Origin: Gammaproteobacteria bacterium
GTDB lineage: Bacteria; Pseudomonadota; Gammaproteobacteria; Xanthomonadales; SZUA-36
Direction: 5' to 3'
Assembly: GCA_021772915.1 (NCBI GenBank)
Contig: JAJFLB010000021.1
Coordinates: 1 to 64,000 of the forward strand
DNA: 64,000 bases
Below the pieces are notes generated by a model. The model saw only the letters and a list, made by a program, of their open reading frames with translations, had not been told where the DNA came from and searched no databases. Both the position numbers and the translations under genes were made by a program. Below are positions 52,004 through 59,776 of this stretch, in pieces. The first letter of the stretch is position 1. Each line of letters opens with the position of its first letter.

Positions 52004-52693
52004 GTGGAAGTCGGGATTGTTACAAACTGGTCGAAAGCGCCGCCCCGCTTCCCCTGGGTGACGCTGGTACTGTTCCTGCTTTGCAGTACCGCAAAGCTGC
52101 TCCATTCTGCTATAACACCCTTGACCCAGCGTGCAATGATGGAGTTGGCGGGCACCTTGCCAAACCAGATAGCGCAGATATTCAGTGAACCGGTAGTTGG
52201 CTGGGGCGACTATCGGCTGCTCACGTTATTCAGTGCACTATTTGTACATGCAAATTGGTTACATTTCCTTGGAAACATGGCCTACCTGTGGGTTTTTGGT
52301 ATCCCACTTGAACGCCGGCTCGGTTGGTTTGGCATGGTGATCGTGTTTGTGTTTTGCGGAGCCCTGGCCAATCTGATTGTTGCGCTGCGTTTGCCTGAAT
52401 TACCGACCATCATTATTGGTGCCAGCGGCGCGGTTTCCGCCGTAATTGGTGCATATCTGGGGTTGTTGTCTTCCCGTCGCATAGGCATGTTGCTGCCCCT
52501 TGGCGTCTTCCTTCAGTTTGCACGGGTTCCCGCGGTATTGGTAATTGGCTCCTGGTTTACATTGCAGTTGGTTTATACGATTTTAGGCCCCATTACAGGG
52601 TTAGTCGCCTGGTGGACACATATGGCTGGTTTTGCTTTGGGTCTGATATTTGCGTTGATGGCACGTGCGATAGTACACATCAAGCCGGGATAA
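52004..52693 (+). CDS. Rhomboid family intramembrane serine protease
   Basis: A 229-residue, six-helix membrane protease. Catalytic Ser141 is in GASG (139-142) and His206 in WWTHMAGF; the loop HANWLHFLGNMAYLWVFG with His82, His87 and Asn91 fits the oxyanion/loop region. GTG start at 52004 lacks a close ribosome site and is uncertain. Eleven bases after gspB, so likely cotranscribed; substrate unknown. Confidence 0.88.
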   Translation: MEVGIVTNWSKAPPRFPWVTLVLFLLCSTAKLLHSAITPLTQRAMMELAGTLPNQIAQIFSEPVVGWGDYRLLTLFSALFVHANWLHFLGNMAYLWVFGIPLERRLGWFGMVIVFVFCGALANLIVALRLPELPTIIIGASGAVSAVIGAYLGLLSSRRIGMLLPLGVFLQFARVPAVLVIGSWFTLQLVYTILGPITGLVAWWTHMAGFALGLIFALMARAIVHIKPG

Positions 52694-52791
52694 AAACCTC
52701 TGGTTGTGGCTTTTGTACAGTAAGTCATATTTGTTCCAGCTCAGAAGTTGGACATGAGATACTTATTAATTGAATTAATCGAGGTGCCCAA

Positions 52792-53121
52792 ATGACGGAC
52801 GCAAAGCTATTCAGAGTTGCATTTCTCAACCACGGCAAAGTGTATGAGCTTTTTTGCACCGGGGTTTGTAGCAGCGGCCTTTTGGGGTTCGTAGAAGTCT
52901 CCGGTCTGGTGTTTGGGGAGAAAGACTCTCTTGTGGTTGACCCGACAGAGGAAAAAATGCGTGATGAGTTCGACGGTGTTGAAGTTTTGCATCTGCCCAT
53001 GCACAGTGTGTTGCGTGTTGAACAGGTTGGAAAAAAGGGAAAAGCAGTCATTCGCGACCGTGAAAGTGGTGAAAAAGTAACCCCTTTCCCCATACAACCC
53101 GGTAGTCGTAACCGACTATAG
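52792..53121 (+). CDS. DUF1820 family protein
   Basis: A 109-residue cytosolic protein of unknown function. FRVAFLNHGKVYELF, GLLGFVEVSGLVFGEKDSLV and VVDPTEEKMRDEFDGVEVLH match the pattern I know for DUF1820, common in gammaproteobacteria. Its TAG stop is formed by the first bases of a solitary element end (53119-53133). 98 bases after the rhomboid gene. Confidence 0.8.
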   Translation: MTDAKLFRVAFLNHGKVYELFCTGVCSSGLLGFVEVSGLVFGEKDSLVVDPTEEKMRDEFDGVEVLHLPMHSVLRVEQVGKKGKAVIRDRESGEKVTPFPIQPGSRNRL

Positions 53122-53133
53122 TGTACTGTTACC
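53119..53133 (+). repeat. Solitary end of the 263 bp element family between two convergent stops
   Basis: TAGTGTACTGTTACC differs by one base from the left end of the element (TAGTGTACTGTCACC at 34791-34805). It supplies the TAG of the DUF1820 gene on one strand and the TAA of envC on the other. No second end is nearby. Confidence 0.6.
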
Positions 53134-54289
53134 TTGGGGCCAACCAGGTTGCGGGGTCTACAGCCTTCCCCTGTCTTCGAATTTCAAAGTACAGCCCGTT
53201 GGTGGAATCAGGGTTGATCGTACTGATTGCGGTGCCGGGTTCTACCCAGTCCCCGACTCCATGCAAAAGACTTTCGTTATTGCCGTACAGGCTCATGAAG
53301 CCGTCGCCGTGGTCGATGATGATGAGCAAACCATAGCCTCTGAGCCAGTCCGAAAAAGCCACCCGACCATGTGCGATGACCTTGACGTCGTTATTGGCTT
53401 CCCCGTCTATCAGCCAGCCTTGCCAACGCAGTCCTGCTGAGCGTCGTTGACCAAACGCTTTTTTGACCCTGCCTTTCAGGGGGGGCGGCAACTTGCCTTT
53501 GAGGTCGTTGGGGCTAATCCTTTGGCCCAGATCAGGTGGAATATCAGCCAGTACATCCGACAGGCCTTTGAGCAAATCTTCCAGGTCAATTCTGTTTTGT
53601 TGCAATTCGGCCAGCCGGTTTTCATCCCCACTGATACGCGCGGCCAAACCATCCACTATGGATTGACGTTTACTGCGCTGACTTTGCATTTGTGTTATCA
53701 GGGCTTGCAGACTGTTCTGAATCTCGTTGAGTGTTACGAGTTCATCATTAATCTTACTCTGCATCGTATCGAGTTTTTCCAGCACTCGTTTTAGCTCACG
53801 AATCTGTGAGGTCTGCGAGCGGCTGAAGTAGTCATAATAAGCAAGGGTTCTGGATAACAGCGCAGGACTGTCTTGATTCAATACCAGTTTGAGGCGTGAT
53901 TCTCTACCCAGCCGGTAGGCCGCCATGATCTGAGATGCGAGCATGTCTCTGCGCTGGCCGAGGCTGTTGAGGTAGTCCCTTTGTTCTTCTTGCAGACGCA
54001 ATAATGTCAGTTCCTTTTCATCATTGGACGCCTCCAGCTTACGCAGTTTCAATGCATTGGCCTGGATCTCGATATCTGTTTTTTCCAGCACTTTTTGCTC
54101 TGCGGAGTAGGAATCACGGGCTTCTTCAAGCTGTGTTTTCAAGTGAGCGATCTTTGTTTTCAGCTGTTGGAGTTGAGATTCAGCTTGTGTTTGTGCGGGA
54201 CTACTCTCGGCAGTGATTGCAGCATGAAAAAACATCAGGCAGACGGCCACGCCAAGGCTCATCAGTGGTCTGCATCGACGTCGGGTCAT
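53129..54289 (-). CDS. envC: Murein hydrolase activator EnvC
   Basis: A 386-residue periplasmic protein: signal peptide (about 1-27, SLGVAVCLMFFHAAITAES), a long coiled coil (about 35-245) and a C-terminal LytM domain (about 275-386). The LytM zinc ligands are degenerate: the HxH position reads GLYFEIRRQG, typical of activators that do not cut peptidoglycan themselves. EnvC turns on amidases under FtsEX control, genes also present at 39848-41499. Downstream of gpmI as in E. coli. Confidence 0.93.
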   Translation of the reverse strand: MTRRRCRPLMSLGVAVCLMFFHAAITAESSPAQTQAESQLQQLKTKIAHLKTQLEEARDSYSAEQKVLEKTDIEIQANALKLRKLEASNDEKELTLLRLQEEQRDYLNSLGQRRDMLASQIMAAYRLGRESRLKLVLNQDSPALLSRTLAYYDYFSRSQTSQIRELKRVLEKLDTMQSKINDELVTLNEIQNSLQALITQMQSQRSKRQSIVDGLAARISGDENRLAELQQNRIDLEDLLKGLSDVLADIPPDLGQRISPNDLKGKLPPPLKGRVKKAFGQRRSAGLRWQGWLIDGEANNDVKVIAHGRVAFSDWLRGYGLLIIIDHGDGFMSLYGNNESLLHGVGDWVEPGTAISTINPDSTNGLYFEIRRQGKAVDPATWLAPR

Positions 54290-54322
54290 CAGTCTGTCAA
54301 TCTCCTCTTTACACAGTATTTT

Positions 54323-55888
54323 TCAACTAACATCAGTCAGTTGCAGCAGACATCGACCAGTCATTTCAGGCGGTGGTTCGATCCCGAGCAAATACAACAT
54401 TGTAGGTGCAATGTCTTGCAACGAACCACCTCCAAGCGCAGTGGCGTCGCGTCCTGCGTACACCAGCGGAACGGGATTGGTGGTGTGTGCGGTATGGCGT
54501 TGGCCACTGCTGCGGTCTGTCATTTGCTCAACATTGCCATGGTCAGCGGTAACCAATAACTCACCGCTGGCTGAATGTACGGCATTCCACACAACTCCAA
54601 GACAGGCATCTACGGCCTCAACTGCCGCAATCGCTGCTTTCAGACTGCCGGTATGCCCGACCATGTCCGGGTTAGCCACGTTACAGACAATGACGTCAAA
54701 GCTTTTTCCCCGGATTGCTTTGTCCAGTTCAACGGAAAGTTTTTCAACACTCATTTCAGGTTGCAGATCATAAGTAGCGACATCGGGTGAGGGCACCAAT
54801 AATCGGTGTTCGCCGTCAAAAGGTTTTTCTTCGCCGCCATTAAAGAAGAAAGTGACATGTGCGTACTTCTCAGTTTCCGCAATCCGCAACTGGCGCAAGC
54901 CATGACTGGAAAGGCACTCACCAAGCAGCCCAGTCAGCTTTTCCGGCGGATAAGCGACATCGGCAGCAAGACTTTCAAGGTACCGGGTCATGCACACAAA
55001 TGAAGAGAGCGTCGGTCTGCTGCACCCAAAGCCCCCGAAATCAGGTTGAAGGAATGCCTGGCTCAGTTCCCGTGCCCGATCGGCTCTGAAATTAATAAAA
55101 ATAACGGCATCCCTGTCGGCAATGCCAGAATAGGTGCCAATAGTAGCAGGGCTGACGAATTCGTCACTCTCACCGCGTTCATAGGCTGAGTGGAGGGCGT
55201 CGCCGGCACTGTCACCGGTGTACATGCCCTTGCCATTGACAATGACATCCCAGGCCTTTTCAACACGGCCCCAGCGTTTATCACGATCCATTGCAAAGTA
55301 ACGCCCACATATGCTGCCGCAGGCAGCGTTGTCAAATTCGTCCAGACAGTGCTGCATGTTCTCAATGGAAGCTCCGGCGCTACGGGGCGGCGAATCACGG
55401 CCATCCAGAAACAGGTGCGCCCGGATCTGGTGGGCCCCCTGCTCAGCAGCCATACGTACCATTGCCAGGAAATGATCCTCGTGGCTGTGCACGCCACCGG
55501 TAGATAACAGACCCATAATGTGCAAGGTGGAATCATTTTCCCGACTGGCGTCAATAGCTTTTCGTAGCGCCGGGTTGGCGGTAAAGCTACCCTCCTGCAG
55601 AGCTTTGTTGATACGCGTGAAATCCTGGTAAACAATTCGGCCGGCACCGATATTCATGTGTCCAACTTCGGAGTTTCCCATCTGGTCAGCGGGCAGACCA
55701 ACAGATACGCCCGACGTCGTGATGCTGGTGTGGGTGCCGTGTTGGACGATGTTGTTCCAATTGGGTGTCGTTGCCTGACTGATAGCATTGTCAGCCGCGT
55801 CCTTCCGGAGGCCCCAGCCGTCCAATATCATCAACACAAGGGGTCCGGATGGCGCTAAAACTCGCTGGGTCGTTTTTTTGTTATTCAT
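54323..55888 (-). CDS. gpmI: 2,3-bisphosphoglycerate-independent phosphoglycerate mutase
   Basis: A 521-residue Mn-dependent mutase of glycolysis. The phosphorylated Ser is Ser73 in MGNSEVGHMNIGAGR; VLMILDGWG and LVTADHGNVEQM hold metal ligands, and VSPATIGTYSGIADRDAVIF the substrate region. GGAGA places the start at the ATG of 55888 (MNNKKTTQRVLAPSG); an in-frame start at 55948 would add 20 residues. 33 bases before envC. Confidence 0.96.
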   Translation of the reverse strand: MNNKKTTQRVLAPSGPLVLMILDGWGLRKDAADNAISQATTPNWNNIVQHGTHTSITTSGVSVGLPADQMGNSEVGHMNIGAGRIVYQDFTRINKALQEGSFTANPALRKAIDASRENDSTLHIMGLLSTGGVHSHEDHFLAMVRMAAEQGAHQIRAHLFLDGRDSPPRSAGASIENMQHCLDEFDNAACGSICGRYFAMDRDKRWGRVEKAWDVIVNGKGMYTGDSAGDALHSAYERGESDEFVSPATIGTYSGIADRDAVIFINFRADRARELSQAFLQPDFGGFGCSRPTLSSFVCMTRYLESLAADVAYPPEKLTGLLGECLSSHGLRQLRIAETEKYAHVTFFFNGGEEKPFDGEHRLLVPSPDVATYDLQPEMSVEKLSVELDKAIRGKSFDVIVCNVANPDMVGHTGSLKAAIAAVEAVDACLGVVWNAVHSASGELLVTADHGNVEQMTDRSSGQRHTAHTTNPVPLVYAGRDATALGGGSLQDIAPTMLYLLGIEPPPEMTGRCLLQLTDVS

Positions 55889-56150
55889 TGAGTCTCCATA
55901 CCAGAAAATATATGGGTGACGCTTGCAAATGCCTGCTTTTGCCACCACATGTCACTGGCGTGCTGATGTCGGTTGCCGTTTTGGGTTGGCCGACGCGCAA
56001 GCTGGTTTATTATTTCATAACAGCCAACTTGCCGCAGATAATATGTGGCTGGCCTGGTTCATTTCACCAAGGCCGGTTATTTTTTGTTGGAGTCCATTCA
56101 GGAGACAAGTGCTCCCTAAATGTGATAATTGCGGATTCAGAGGTAACCAG

Positions 56151-56576
56151 ATGGAACAGTTGATTGAATTTGCAGGCAACCACGCAATGTTGGTGGGTGG
56201 CTTTTCTGCCGTCATCCTGTTGTTGCTCTGGACGGAAGTCAGCCGGCATGCAAGGGGCTACACGGAGTTGACACCAGTAGATGCGGTACGCAGGATCAAC
56301 CAGGGCAAAATTACGATCGTGGATATATCCACTGCAGCCGAATACTCAAAAGGCCATCTGGCGGGTGCGAAAAACATTGCCCTTTCGCGTTTCAGCAAAG
56401 CCGACGCAGATATTGAAAAGTTGACTTCCAAAGCTGTACTCCTGGTGTGTAAAAACGGTCAGACCGCGCACCAGGCCGCTGCCAAACTGGTCAAGCAGGG
56501 TGCAGCAGATGTGGCAGTTCTGAAAGGTGGCATGACACAATGGACGGCAGACCAATATCCAGTATCACGAAAGTAA
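56151..56576 (+). CDS. Membrane-anchored rhodanese-like protein (YibN-like)
   Basis: A 141-residue protein with one N-terminal TM helix (about 11-27) and a rhodanese domain; active-site Cys100 in VCKNGQTAHQA. AGAGG precedes the ATG at 56151, favoured over an in-frame upstream start at 55923 whose extra 76 residues overlap the intergenic promoter region. Position before secB-gpsA matches E. coli yibN, but grxC, which lies between yibN and secB there, is absent. The sulfur substrate is unknown. Confidence 0.88.
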   Translation: MEQLIEFAGNHAMLVGGFSAVILLLLWTEVSRHARGYTELTPVDAVRRINQGKITIVDISTAAEYSKGHLAGAKNIALSRFSKADADIEKLTSKAVLLVCKNGQTAHQAAAKLVKQGAADVAVLKGGMTQWTADQYPVSRK

Positions 56577-56678
56577 ACCAAAATCTGGTCATACAGTTGA
56601 CCGGATGAGATAATCCCGCGCTGTGATTCGCAATGGGCTGAATGACAGCAAATACTCAAACTAAAGAGAGCTAGGACA

Positions 56679-57209
56679 ATGGCAGAAGAGAAAAATCAGG
56701 AAATAGCTGAGGAAGAACAACCACAGGCGCAATTTCAGCTCCAGAAATTGTATATGAAAGATCTTTCATTTGAGCTTCCCAATGCACCGCAGATCTTCCA
56801 GGAAGACGGGCAGATCGAAATCAAGATGAACCTGGCCCAGAGAGTGGAAAATCTCGCTGAAGACGTTCAGGAAGTTGTCCTGACAGTGACGGTGACGGCC
56901 AGCCTTGGTGAGAAAACCGCGTATCTGGCAGAGGTTCAACAGGCAGGCATTTTTGCAATAACAGGCCTGAATGAGCAGGCCGCGCATGCAGCCACCAACA
57001 CACTTTGCCCGCATACCCTGTTCCCCTATGCACGTCGAGCAATTACTGACATGGTGGCCGACGGTGGTTTTCCGCCGCTGGTATTGCAGCCAATTAATTT
57101 TGAGCAGATATATGCACAACGTTTACAACAGGCCCAGGAACAATCAAACGGAGAGGGCGACCCGGAAGTGCCGGGAGAAGTCGACCTGGAAGTACAGGGT
57201 AACGCCTGA
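56679..57209 (+). CDS. secB: Protein export chaperone SecB
   Basis: A 176-residue tetrameric cytosolic chaperone that keeps preproteins unfolded and hands them to SecA. Visible: QLQKLYMKDLSFELPNAPQI and NTLCPHTLFPYARRAITDMV. The acidic C-tail after residue 150 (NGEGDPEVPGEVDLEVQGNA) is longer than in E. coli (155 residues). 102 bases after the rhodanese gene. Confidence 0.96.
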   Translation: MAEEKNQEIAEEEQPQAQFQLQKLYMKDLSFELPNAPQIFQEDGQIEIKMNLAQRVENLAEDVQEVVLTVTVTASLGEKTAYLAEVQQAGIFAITGLNEQAAHAATNTLCPHTLFPYARRAITDMVADGGFPPLVLQPINFEQIYAQRLQQAQEQSNGEGDPEVPGEVDLEVQGNA

Positions 57210-57321
57210 GCCATGGTGTTCCCGCGGCCTGTACCGAGTGCGGGTTATGGTTGCCGGGGCTGGGTGAGCATCTTGTACGGGGCATCGATTGCTCATCCGG
57301 TAGTTCGCCCAGGAATGCAGT

Positions 57322-58335
57322 TTGGGCACTAAGACACCAGTAATAGCCGTGTTGGGTGCTGGTTCGTGGGGAACTGCGCTGGCGTTACAATTGGATCGCA
57401 GCGGGTCCCGTGGCATTTTGTGGGGTCGTAACAAAACGCATCTCTCGCAGATTCGAACAAGCCGATGCAATCATCATTATTTGCCGGGTGTCACCGTACC
57501 CGCCTCCATTGAAATTGAAACTGACATCCAGACAGCTGTGCGGGCGGCTGATCATGTCTTGCTGGCTACTCCCAGCCACGCGTTTGCAGAAACGGTCAGG
57601 GAAATGCGCAGTGTTCTCACTGCCCACCAGGGTGTTGCCTGGGCGAGTAAGGGATTTGAACCGGGCAGTGGCCGTTTGTTGCACGAGGTAGCCCGGGACC
57701 TATTACCTTCGAAGACACCGCTTGCGATCGTGACAGGGCCCTCTTTTGCCAGGGAAGTGGCCATGAACCTGCCGACTGCTGTGACGGTGGCGGGTTCAGA
57801 CATCCACTTTACCAAAATAATGGCCTCTGCCTTGCACGGCGGGCGTTTCAGGGCATATACCAGTGATGACATGATCGGTGCAGAGTTCGGTGGGGCGGTC
57901 AAGAATGTCCTGGCAATCGCTACGGGCATTTGTGATGGTATGCAATTGGGTGACAATGCGCGCGCGGCCCTGATTACACGAGGCCTGGCTGAAATGATGC
58001 GTCTCGGAGCAGCACTGAATGCCAGACCCGAGACCCTGATGGGTCTGGCCGGGGCCGGTGATCTGATATTGACCTGTACGGGTGAGCTGTCACGCAACCG
58101 GCAACTGGGTCTGCTGCTTGGACAGGGCAAATCCCTTGGGGAAGCGCTGGATGAAATTGGGCAGGTGGTCGAGGGGGTGAATAGCGCAGTTGAAGTACAA
58201 CGCCTGGCACTTTCACTTGACGTCAGCATGCCCATATCGGAGCAAGTTAAGGGTATTCTCCATCAGGGCTGGCACCCGGAAGAAGGCGTGGCCAGTTTAT
58301 TGGCCAGGAATCAGAGGCCGGAATACGGAAAGTAG
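57322..58335 (+). CDS. gpsA: Glycerol-3-phosphate dehydrogenase [NAD(P)+]
   Basis: A 337-residue enzyme making sn-glycerol 3-phosphate for phospholipids. NAD site VLGAGSWGTALALQL at about 8-22, VTGPSFAREVA, and the catalytic Lys in GGAVKNVLAIATGICDG. TTG start with AGGA eight bases before; no nearby ATG preserves the nucleotide site. Follows secB as in E. coli, 112 bases apart. Convergent with trmL, 10 bases between stops. Confidence 0.95.
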   Translation: MGTKTPVIAVLGAGSWGTALALQLDRSGSRGILWGRNKTHLSQIRTSRCNHHYLPGVTVPASIEIETDIQTAVRAADHVLLATPSHAFAETVREMRSVLTAHQGVAWASKGFEPGSGRLLHEVARDLLPSKTPLAIVTGPSFAREVAMNLPTAVTVAGSDIHFTKIMASALHGGRFRAYTSDDMIGAEFGGAVKNVLAIATGICDGMQLGDNARAALITRGLAEMMRLGAALNARPETLMGLAGAGDLILTCTGELSRNRQLGLLLGQGKSLGEALDEIGQVVEGVNSAVEVQRLALSLDVSMPISEQVKGILHQGWHPEEGVASLLARNQRPEYGK

Positions 58336-58345
58336 ATGCCTGCCA

Positions 58346-58798
58346 CTAAAATCCGAGCTGCCGCCACGCTTCATATAAACCAACTGCAACGGTATTTGAC
58401 AGGTTGAGACTGCGGGAGTTGTCCATCATTGGCAGACGCAGGCAATGCGCGGATCCAATTGATTTGAGCAGAGAATCCGGCAACCCACGGGTTTCGGGGC
58501 CAAATACCAAACCATCGTTTTTACGGTATACAGCCTGATCGTAGCGAGTTTTCCCACGGGTGCTAAAGGCCCATAAGCTCATGTCAGGATATTGGTTTGT
58601 GAAGGCCTCCCAGTTCAGGTGCTGTTGTACGTGAGTCATTTGTGCATAATCCAGCCCAGCCCGCCTGAGCCGACTGTTATCAAGATGAAAGCCCAATGGC
58701 CCTATCAGGTGCAGGCGGGCACCGGTATTGGCGCACAACCGGATGATATTTCCGGTGTTTGGGGGGATCTCAGGCTGGTAGAGGATGATGTGCAACAT
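58346..58798 (-). CDS. trmL: tRNA (cytidine(34)-2'-O)-methyltransferase
   Basis: A 150-residue SPOUT methyltransferase modifying the wobble base of tRNA-Leu. Signatures: [31 protein letters not shown] and [20 protein letters not shown] (the knot, with the SAM site). Length normal for TrmL/YibK, and near secB-gpsA in E. coli as well. Confidence 0.94.
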   Translation of the reverse strand: MLHIILYQPEIPPNTGNIIRLCANTGARLHLIGPLGFHLDNSRLRRAGLDYAQMTHVQQHLNWEAFTNQYPDMSLWAFSTRGKTRYDQAVYRKNDGLVFGPETRGLPDSLLKSIGSAHCLRLPMMDNSRSLNLSNTVAVGLYEAWRQLGF

Positions 58799-58818
58799 GG
58801 TTTTCGGTCTGCAATAAA

Positions 58819-58853
58819 ATCACCCTGCCTGGCAGTAAGCCAGGCAGGGTGAT
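58819..58853 (-). terminator. Strong intrinsic terminator of the secreted Cys-motif gene
   Basis: A perfect 15-pair stem, ATCACCCTGCCTGGC (58819-58833) with GCCAGGCAGGGTGAT (58839-58853), five-base loop. Read on the minus strand it is followed by TTTATT, so it should end the transcript of the gene finishing at 58877, and also separates it from trmL. Confidence 0.85.
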
Positions 58854-58876
58854 CAGTATATCCTTAAATCAAGACT

Positions 58877-59470
58877 TCAGTTTTCGTCGATAACTTCTTT
58901 TTTTATCACGATCACTTTGTGTGCCCCGTCAGCTGCATGCAATCTGTGTAATTCTCCGAGATCACGCTCTTCGCCCTCGGCAATCCAGACCAGTTTGTCA
59001 CTGCAATCGGTCTGTTCCTCATCCGAGGTGCAGGAGAAACTCATGGATTTGTGTTTAATACCGTGTTGCCCATGCGCGTCTTCCCAAGCAGCAGCTTCAC
59101 CAAACCTTTCCGCGATCATAAACACGTTTTCATCACAGTTATCTTCCCCCTCACAGGTGAAATTTATGTGTTTTTTGAAGAAATGCTTTTGGTGTAGTCC
59201 CTGCGCTTTGAAATCCATATCCAGCAATTCGCCGTCAACGTAGATTTCCACTCCATCGTTGGTACGTAAAATATCGATTAGCTTGCCGCTGTCGGTTTCG
59301 ATGGTTTGCGACTCACCAACGGCCAGCGAGCCAATGTCAGTTTCCCCAATTTCGAAATGGTGTGTTTTTAAGGCGATGACCATTTTTTCACCACTGTCGG
59401 CTTGAACCGCGGATACTGCTAATAGTGTGATTGGCGTGAGTGCCAAAACGAGTCTAAAAAAGTGTTTCAT
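58877..59470 (-). CDS. Unrecognised secreted protein with a duplicated Cys motif
   Basis: A 197-residue protein with a signal peptide (about 1-24, ending AVQADSG). Residues 31-85 read like a small beta domain (VIALKTHHFEIGETDIGSLA, then a TIETDSGKLIDILRT part). Two similar units follow: F104-T-Cys106 ... Cys112-DENVFMIAE and F145-S-Cys147 ... Cys156-SDKLVWIAE, each an acidic loop between two Cys, likely disulfide-closed outside the cytosol where DsbB acts. It is rich in His, Asp and Glu, so metal binding is conceivable. GGAGA fixes the ATG at 59470; an upstream in-frame start at 59590 would bury the signal peptide. I do not recognise the family. Confidence 0.75.
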   Translation of the reverse strand: MKHFFRLVLALTPITLLAVSAVQADSGEKMVIALKTHHFEIGETDIGSLAVGESQTIETDSGKLIDILRTNDGVEIYVDGELLDMDFKAQGLHQKHFFKKHINFTCEGEDNCDENVFMIAERFGEAAAWEDAHGQHGIKHKSMSFSCTSDEEQTDCSDKLVWIAEGEERDLGELHRLHAADGAHKVIVIKKEVIDEN

Positions 59471-59647
59471 GAACGAATCTCCAGTTTTTTCGAGTTTTGC
59501 GACGAAACGAAAGCCTGAATAACCAAGGCTTTCATACCTCACCTTCAAGACGATGTCCGGGTAAAAAACGTCGCAAAAGTTGTAACGCAATGAAATTACG
59601 TGAATATTATGTGCTTACCGGGCAATCCAGGCGTTGCTGAACTGTAT

Positions 59648-59676
59648 TTGACAGTGCTTAAAATCATCGGTATCTT
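59648..59676 (+). promoter_or_regulatory. Sigma70 promoter of nrdJa-nrdJb
   Basis: TTGACA (59648-59653, perfect) and TATCTT (59671-59676) with 17 bases between them, predicting a start near 59683, about 94 bases before nrdJa. Twin NrdR boxes lie directly downstream of the start, where bound repressor would block initiation or clearance. Confidence 0.75.
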
Positions 59677-59688
59677 TTGTTCTCTCGA

Positions 59689-59736
59689 ACACAATATCTT
59701 GTGTTAATCGAAGAGGGAAGGCACAATAGCTTGTGT
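59689..59736 (+). promoter_or_regulatory. Twin NrdR boxes
   Basis: ACACAATATCTTGTGT (59689-59704) and GCACAATAGCTTGTGT (59721-59736) match the NrdR consensus ACACWATATMTWGTGT fully and at 14 of 16 positions. Their starts are 32 bases apart, three helical turns, the spacing known for NrdR operators. NrdR represses ribonucleotide reductase genes when dATP is high. Confidence 0.9.
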
Positions 59737-59776
59737 TTTAATACAAATAAAACCAATCAATTAAGCAGGATATTTC

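Noticed and set aside
59591-59776. Cobalamin riboswitch upstream of nrdJa
   Set aside because: No B12-box-like sequence was seen and the leader after the predicted start is under 100 bases.
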